A DNA stretch of 64,000 nt, taken from assembly GCA_003864495.1 (NCBI GenBank), contig ML133503.1, positions 62,001 through 126,000 of the forward strand, in the 5' to 3' direction. The position numbers were made by a program, and so were the translations under genes. The notes below the pieces were generated by a model. The model had not been told where the DNA came from and made no database searches. It saw only the letters and a list, made by a program, of their open reading frames with translations. The stretch comes from Nemopilema nomurai. Its lineage: Eukaryota > Cnidaria > Scyphozoa > Rhizostomeae > Rhizostomatidae. This document shows positions 61,801 through 64,000 of this stretch, in pieces. How positions within the stretch are numbered: position 1 is the stretch's first letter; every line of letters starts with the position of its first letter.

Positions 61801-63177
61801 TTTAGGGGATTATTTTGGATACTGGTTATTTTTATGCCACATCTTTTTGTTCAAGCAAGCTCAATGCCGAACACATGGTCTTTTATTCATGGGAATCATT
61901 AGCAAAATGCCAGGAAGTACAACATTGACCAGAAACATTAAAAATGAGATCTCTAGGTAAGAAAGCCTTGGCATTCATTTTACATTAATACCAACTGTGT
62001 TTATCGGAGCATTTTCATTACAGTCTCTGTCCGCTTCACAAACAAAATGGAGCGATAATGATTAAGACGACTATATTTTGCTTATATATGCATTGTTTAT
62101 AGGATTTTCAACTATAGTCAATTTTTTCACAAGGAAATAGCTATTGCGAGAAATCGCCTTTTGATCAGACAAAATTGAATAAAATTTAAGTCTTGGATCA
62201 AGAAATGTGGCATTGGGTATTATCTACCTGCTCCAGTCGCTTTTTCGAGACTGCGTTGGATATGATTTCCGCCTGCAATGCCTGGTGTTTCAACACTTTA
62301 CTCTGAAGACTCGACGGGTCTTTATACGATTCGTCGTTTGCTAAGGCCAATTTCTCTTCCGCCCACGAAAGAAACTGTAGAAAACAACATGTATCTTCAA
62401 AACGGAAGAAAGGATCAAAGAAAACGAAAACAAACGAATCACTGTCTAATGCTTTGATACAACAAGAAGTAAAATTTACCTCTTTAACATCCGCTCTGAA
62501 TTGTTGAAACTCTTGAGATTGCTGCAAAGCCCTCTTTCTTTGCTGTAGCAAATTCTGTATTTTATCAAGACTTGTTATTGCCTCGTCCTTCTTTGTTGAG
62601 ATCCTAAATAAGAAACAAGCAGAAGCAGCTTCGCTTAAATATCGACTGGAAACGGAAACCAGAAGACTTGTAACACAGTTAGTGCAATCAGCCGAATAGA
62701 AACAGTTTGACTTTGGTAGCAGGTTGGTGGTACAATAGCATCATTTGGGTTACTCGTCCCTAAAGAATCAGTTAGTTGAGAGGAAAGAATGCGTGAAGCA
62801 AAGATGACCTAGAACCGAAGTTCTTCTTTATAAAGAATTGAACTGATCAATGCTTGTAACTGATCCATATAGATTTTCAATACAAAACCAGACAGCCTGA
62901 TGTATATAGTTAAGCGAGGTGGAATCCATATGCGAGGAGTGACTACTGTAGTTTTCTTTCCAGTCAGCAAAAATAACGAAAGCGTTTTGACAAAAATCAC
63001 TTAGGCAGAAGGGAAAGCTTAGCAAAGTTTGACCTACATCGATGAATTGTAATGTCCCTTTTCTATCATTTCATCAGCATTTCCGACTATCTTCTTCAGC
63101 CTTTCTTCCAACTGTGCCACTTTTTGAGATATTTGCTCTACTTGCTTAAGTAGTGTGGTTACATTTTCCATTGAGGC
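40421..63177 (-). CDS. SPTBN5: Beta-heavy spectrin, C-terminal 3229 aa (5' end beyond the window)
   Basis: Thirty exons read from splice consensus join into one frame of 9690 nt ending at TAG 40423-40421. Residues 1 to about 2280 are spectrin-type three-helix repeats with the usual tryptophans and linkers (DDFEMWCDQTKALLSSKDYG, FLRNKHQ). At about 106 aa each that is over 20 repeats, more than the 17 of ordinary beta-spectrin, and a C-terminal PH domain (about 2809-2914) excludes alpha-spectrin; together this points to beta-heavy spectrin (SPTBN5/Karst). A disordered acidic linker (about 2280-2800) holds an NPF motif. After the PH domain come a Pro-rich stretch and an acidic tail with DPF and a basic end (KKRK). 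Beta-heavy spectrin crosslinks the apical membrane skeleton and takes part in trafficking. The CH domains, early repeats and any SH3 should lie upstream. Introns run about 0.1-1.4 kb. Exon edges are inferred. Confidence 0.9.
41065..41195 (-). CDS. SPTBN5: Beta-heavy spectrin exon 29 (residues 3034-3077)
   Basis: 131 bp; acceptor TCCTAG/AATCTG, donor TTTTCG/GTAAGT. The two leading bases complete Glu. Encodes SDEFDDVIPPPAPVLSVPSA and then a hydrophobic patch (LGILDIVGISTAFS). Confidence 0.8.
41452..44237 (-). CDS. SPTBN5: Beta-heavy spectrin exon 28: last repeats, disordered linker, PH domain (residues 2105-3033)
   Basis: 2786 bp open throughout; acceptor TTTCAG/A, donor GAAG/GTGCGT. In order: end of the repeat array (VWIGDRTAAIK to about residue 2280), about 530 acidic, Ser-rich residues predicted disordered with NPF at 43054-43046, the PH domain, then PPAPPPPQLP and a 17-residue tandem duplication. 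This one exon is far larger than any other in the gene. Confidence 0.9.
41810..42127 (-). other. SPTBN5: PH domain within beta-heavy spectrin
   Basis: About residues 2809-2914: GHLEFKETEAPRG, then KKWKEFYAVISDSFLMLYRS, LLRLQFPDRTNYLITSPDQE and a C-terminal helix DDFLMAVTECTEM. PH domains at this position in beta-spectrins bind phosphoinositides and place the protein at the membrane. The typical C-terminal helix Trp is not seen; Phe and Leu occupy that helix. Confidence 0.85.
45054..45271 (-). CDS. SPTBN5: Beta-heavy spectrin exon 27 of window (residues 2033-2104)
   Basis: 218 bp; acceptor CTTTTAG/CTGGAT, donor CTGAG/GTACAT, phase 2 out. Starts LDLHALSSKASELHEAYSTL. Confidence 0.83.
45746..45976 (-). 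CDS. SPTBN5: Beta-heavy spectrin exon 26 of window (residues 1956-2032)
   Basis: 231 bp, phase 0 at both ends; acceptor TTTCCAG/GCCATG, donor TTCATG/GTACGT. Contains MAQDVLQWINRKENDVIKVD and DLRKKHDAFM. Confidence 0.84.
46365..46664 (-). CDS. SPTBN5: Beta-heavy spectrin exon 25 of window (residues 1856-1955)
   Basis: 300 bp, phase 0 at both ends; acceptor TTCATAG/CAAAAT, donor CTAAAG/GTAAAG. Contains ADVTNAWIEEKSPTADSKDY. Confidence 0.84.
47070..47309 (-). CDS. SPTBN5: Beta-heavy spectrin exon 24 of window (residues 1776-1855)
   Basis: 240 bp, phase 0 at both ends; acceptor GTTTTAG/TACAAT, donor ATTCAG/GTATCG. Starts YNADVKQATSWLKDNLSALR. Confidence 0.84.
47691..47917 (-). CDS. SPTBN5: Beta-heavy spectrin exon 23 of window (residues 1700-1775)
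   Basis: 227 bp; acceptor TCCAAG/AC, donor CTAAAG/GTCAGT. Starts (D)AKHIFKKHQMLDSEI, helix B of the repeat begun in exon 22. Confidence 0.83.
48334..48491 (-). CDS. SPTBN5: Beta-heavy spectrin exon 22 of window (residues 1647-1699)
   Basis: 158 bp; acceptor TCGTAG/A, donor TGACAG/GTGAAC, phase 1 out. Contains ELNWIKEKAVYLDSSNFGTD. The donor was placed so that exon 23 restores the repeat signature TDLTDAKHIFKKHQ. Confidence 0.82.
48743..49281 (-). CDS. SPTBN5: Beta-heavy spectrin exon 21 of window (residues 1468-1646)
   Basis: 539 bp; acceptor AATAG/ATTATG, donor AAACG/GTACTT, phase 2 out. Spans about 1.7 repeats: IMSWAKQKLEYAVQDALDVT, LSDLWDDLERELANKG, and LREIHTWLERSAATLR. Confidence 0.87.
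49713..50054 (-). CDS. SPTBN5: Beta-heavy spectrin exon 20 of window (residues 1354-1467)
   Basis: 342 bp, phase 0 at both ends; acceptor TTTTCAG/AGATTT, donor AACGAC/GTATGT. Starts RFGSELEQIEGWLDRRKDAL. Confidence 0.85.
50243..50594 (-). CDS. SPTBN5: Beta-heavy spectrin exon 19 of window (residues 1236-1353)
   Basis: 352 bp; acceptor CACCAG/A chosen because it completes Arg and keeps frame, donor TTACAA/GTAAGT. Contains FQTDVSSLSSWMKKVRERLS. Confidence 0.83.
50764..50880 (+). repeat. Dispersed repeat family, copy 2
   Basis: Shares TGTGGTACAA, GCGGAACTAGTTTTCG and TTTTCGTTCGAC with the copy at 13145-13290; the 3' part is diverged. Intron between spectrin exons 18 and 19. Confidence 0.65.
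50929..51164 (-). CDS. SPTBN5: Beta-heavy spectrin exon 18 of window (residues 1158-1235)
   Basis: 236 bp; acceptor ATGCAG/ATAACG, donor GAAAG/GTAACT, phase 2 out. Starts ITKLMDCSIAIDLGGVQVQM, the loop-to-helix B region of a repeat. Confidence 0.83.
51262..51345 (+). repeat. Dispersed repeat family, copy 3 (right half only)
   Basis: Starts GCATACTTAAAGTACCTTTT and carries CTCCTCAGAGTA, GACCAAAAGCTGACAAAG. The left half is missing. Intron between spectrin exons 17 and 18, only about 400 bp from copy 2. Confidence 0.65.
51677..51997 (-). CDS. SPTBN5: Beta-heavy spectrin exon 17 of window (residues 1051-1157)
   Basis: 321 bp (107 codons, about one repeat), phase 0 at both ends; acceptor TTGGTAG/GAGCGA, donor GAGAAG/GTAATA. 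Contains MLNSRWENLKELAASRRSIL. Confidence 0.86.
52480..52815 (-). CDS. SPTBN5: Beta-heavy spectrin exon 16 of window (residues 939-1050)
   Basis: 336 bp, phase 0 at both ends; acceptor CTTTCAG/ATTCAT, donor GAAAAG/GTTTTT. Starts IHSWINEKLSDIRNRKIEAS, about one full repeat. Confidence 0.84.
53336..53632 (-). CDS. SPTBN5: Beta-heavy spectrin exon 15 of window (residues 840-938)
   Basis: 297 bp, phase 0 at both ends; acceptor CTTTCAG/AACTTT, donor GACGAG/GTAAAA. About one repeat long, ending ALDLAQFRQENDE. Confidence 0.84.
53708..53805 (+). repeat. Dispersed repeat family, copy 4 (left half only)
   Basis: GTGAACAAGTGCTTTGTGGT through GCGGAACTAGTTTTCGCATA to TTTTTTCGTCCG, nearly identical to the longest copy. 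Intron between spectrin exons 14 and 15. Confidence 0.68.
54003..54152 (-). CDS. SPTBN5: Beta-heavy spectrin exon 14 of window (residues 790-839)
   Basis: 150 bp, phase 0 at both ends; acceptor CTTTTAG/ATTCAG, donor TACCAG/GTTCTG (weak). Contains VHDSWLHRRQHLTELYDYAM. Confidence 0.8.
54666..54869 (-). CDS. SPTBN5: Beta-heavy spectrin exon 13 of window (residues 722-789)
   Basis: 204 bp, phase 0 at both ends; acceptor CTCCTCAG/ATTGCG, donor GAAGAG/GTAAAG. Begins IARLLLWCQETTEVLNTDES. Confidence 0.83.
55414..55544 (-). CDS. SPTBN5: Beta-heavy spectrin exon 12 of window (residues 678-721)
   Basis: 131 bp; acceptor TTTCAG/GTAAAA, donor TCTGAG/GTGGGT. Its two leading bases complete Gly. Contains MHQSYVKKVWADVLRKAKNN. 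Preceded by the largest spectrin intron in the window (about 1.4 kb). Confidence 0.78.
56908..57185 (-). CDS. SPTBN5: Beta-heavy spectrin exon 11 of window (residues 585-677)
   Basis: 278 bp; acceptor TTGAAG/C, donor ACCCTG/GTAAGC, phase 1 out. Starts (S)AMWSRLIEKMKQKNARLTKA. The long stretch from the helix A Trp to the next helix is typical of a repeat. Confidence 0.8.
57664..57809 (-). CDS. SPTBN5: Beta-heavy spectrin exon 10 of window (residues 537-584)
   Basis: 146 bp; acceptor TTGTAG/ATTCTC, donor CTCAG/GTATAT, phase 2 out. Encodes KFDDLKVSIAAGKTAYDAVI and then DDVIATKVPHA, a repeat helix B to C. Confidence 0.78.
58262..58350. repeat. Degenerate 11-bp tandem repeat
   Basis: Units such as GAGACCAGTGT, GAGACCAATGC, GAGGCCAGTGT and GAGGCCAATGT follow one another, decaying toward both ends. 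Intron between spectrin exons 9 and 10. Confidence 0.75.
58433..58615 (-). CDS. SPTBN5: Beta-heavy spectrin exon 9 of window (residues 476-536)
   Basis: 183 bp, phase 0 at both ends; acceptor TTCCAG/CAACAA, donor TGGCAG/GTCATT (weak). Contains NMREWLSEKLKVAGAEGYGK. Confidence 0.82.
59112..59342 (-). CDS. SPTBN5: Beta-heavy spectrin exon 8 of window (residues 399-475)
   Basis: 231 bp, phase 0 at both ends; acceptor TGCTAG/TTTCTG, donor AAATGT/GTAAGT. Begins FLLDANEIENWLEEKRVHIS, a repeat start with its Trp. Confidence 0.85.
59601..59801 (-). CDS. SPTBN5: Beta-heavy spectrin exon 7 of window (residues 332-398)
   Basis: 201 bp, phase 0 at both ends; acceptor TTTTTAG/GCCGTG, donor TTTCAG/GTACGT. 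Runs AVETELRSHSAIILKLVQKG to RQRILADREAFQ. Confidence 0.85.
60017..60170. mobile_element. Short inverted-repeat element, about 155 bp
   Basis: The left end GCCAAATCTCCACTAGGCGG and the reverse complement of the right end (GCTCAATCTCCACTATGTGG) match at most positions. The interior repeats TTTTTCCGCC-type words. It lies in the intron between spectrin exons 6 and 7. No clear target duplication was found. Confidence 0.55.
60236..60422 (-). CDS. SPTBN5: Beta-heavy spectrin exon 6 of window (residues 269-331)
   Basis: 187 bp; acceptor TACTTAG/G, donor CACGAA/GTAATT. Contains LSWIDDHLAQIENAEYGTNL followed by RLFSRHE, a standard repeat helix A to B. Confidence 0.83.
60738..60868 (-). CDS. SPTBN5: Beta-heavy spectrin exon 5 of window (residues 226-268)
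   Basis: 131 bp; acceptor CTTTTAG/CTGACG, donor AAATCG/GTATTG, phase 2 out. Encodes the middle helix of a repeat (EDLNYLHQEAQQMREDGNF). Confidence 0.8.
61177..61440 (-). CDS. SPTBN5: Beta-heavy spectrin exon 4 of window (residues 138-225)
   Basis: 264 bp, phase 0 at both ends; acceptor TTTCTAG/ACTGGG, donor CACCAG/GTTGCC (weak but in the usual place after NKHQ). The clearest repeat core in the gene: NWDQLERGARVKQEHLDQAT and EMWCDQTKALLSSKDYGDD. Confidence 0.87.
62228..62374 (-). CDS. SPTBN5: Beta-heavy spectrin exon 3 of window (residues 89-137)
   Basis: 147 bp, phase 0 at both ends; acceptor TCTACAG/TTTC, donor GAGCAG/GTAGAT. Begins FLSWAEEKLALANDESY, the start of a spectrin repeat with its helix-A Trp. 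Confidence 0.85.
62480..62603 (-). CDS. SPTBN5: Beta-heavy spectrin exon 2 of window (to residue 88)
   Basis: Acceptor TATTTAG/G, donor AAAGAG/GTAAAT. The first base completes Met. Ends FQQFRADVKE, the usual end of one repeat's helix C. Confidence 0.82.
63038..63177 (-). CDS. SPTBN5: Beta-heavy spectrin exon 1 of window (residues 1-47)
   Basis: Acceptor AACTAAG/GCC, donor TCGAT/GTAGGT, phase 0 in and 2 out. It encodes a repeat helix with the spectrin-like run NADEMIEKGHYNSS. This is not the gene's first exon. Confidence 0.75.
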
Positions 63178-64000
63178 CTTAGTTAAAGAAAATAGTGTTA
63201 TCGTCAAAGAATTTTTGAAAAACTAATATTCATAATTTTGGTTCAAATGTAGCGCTAAGTCTCTGAAGAACTAAAAAACTTGATATCTCAGTAAGAGTAG
63301 AACATAAACACTGATAAGTGGTATGATAAATCTAGCTGCCCTCCCTCTAAACGCAGCCTATAAACACCAAAAGAAAAAACTACCAATGATGTAAAGTCTC
63401 ACTGTAAACAAGAAACTTAACAAAGAGAATCATAAACTACTGAGAATCATTGTTGCAATCATTTTAAGGAAAACTACTTAGAATACAAAAAAGGCAAGCA
63501 GTAATTGGAACTACTTCACTAACAGCCAAACATAGACAACAAAAAGTAAGCAGATGTGTATGCAATTTGAAACGATGAGAATATTCCATAGTATGGAGAA
63601 TCAAGAACAAACGACTTTCTTGAGATAAACTTTCCTTGTTTTCTCCGCCGCTATTCTAAAAATTTACTTTAAAACTTCCGCGCTCTTTCTTAAGAAGGAT
63701 TAAGTCGCGTGAAAATAACGAGAAAACATTCGACAATTTCCATTCAAGGTTCTCATGTAAAGAGCCCCTAAATGCAACGATACAAAAAGATCAGCTTCAG
63801 TGTCAACAGGTGACTTGATCATAACAGTGTTGAAGGGACTATTCCTTTTCGGCTTCTCTATATTCTATACTTGTCTTTATATTGTATATTTCATCAGCCA
63901 CTGCAGCCTAAGATCTAGAGTTTTCCTGCCACACCACGGTCGGTGCAAAGACGGTTTTCAGACAGCCCAGTCAGCGAACCACATTGAAGAAATCAATTGA
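63178..64000. other. Upstream edge: intron of beta-heavy spectrin, no exon seen
   Basis: The exon at 63177 starts in phase 0 behind a 3' splice site, so coding sequence must continue upstream. No repeat-like frame is visible in the last 820 bases. Confidence 0.55.

Overview
The window is eukaryotic nuclear DNA. It is AT-rich (about 36-37% GC by eye), genes are split by GT-AG introns, and the products are animal membrane and cytoskeleton proteins: an EHD ATPase, beta-heavy spectrin and a SKAP-like adaptor. Intron-rich conserved genes, CR1-like LINE debris and short inverted-repeat elements suggest an invertebrate, perhaps a cnidarian such as an anthozoan. That placement is an inference, not a measurement.

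Layout. (1) 1809-9794, minus strand: an EHD1/RME-1/Past1-type gene. Two complete, diverged first coding exons (9794-8880 and 8305-7412) each encode a full dynamin-like G domain and end in the same phase in front of one shared pair of 3' exons (3840-3404, 2091-1809). The predicted proteins are 544 and 537 aa. (2) 13945-15018, plus strand: an uninterrupted 357-aa PH-domain protein with a SKAP-type N-terminal helix and a YEEI motif. (3) 34988-17207, minus strand: a nine-exon gene whose phases join exactly into a 675-aa Ser-rich, probably disordered protein with a short C-terminal coiled coil. I do not recognise its family. (4) 63177-40421, minus strand: 30 exons of one continuous frame (3229 aa to the stop). 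They make more than 20 spectrin-type repeats, a long acidic linker, a PH domain and a tail, i.e. the C-terminal part of beta-heavy spectrin. The actin-binding N terminus lies beyond base 64000.

Between and inside the genes are several mobile or repetitive structures: a 426-bp MITE with perfect 30-bp inverted repeats and a GAGT target duplication, a 352-bp TA-flanked G-rich MITE, a 155-bp inverted-repeat element, a four-copy dispersed repeat, a decayed LINE reverse transcriptase, a 62-bp-period satellite of about 0.9 kb, and several minisatellites.

Functionally, EHD, a PH adaptor and beta-heavy spectrin all act at membranes. The spectrin linker carries an NPF motif, the ligand of EHD EH domains, and its tail carries DPF, a clathrin-adaptor motif. 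No prokaryotic operon, CRISPR array or rRNA was seen. All exon boundaries were read by hand from splice consensus, protein continuity and phase; none is backed by transcripts.
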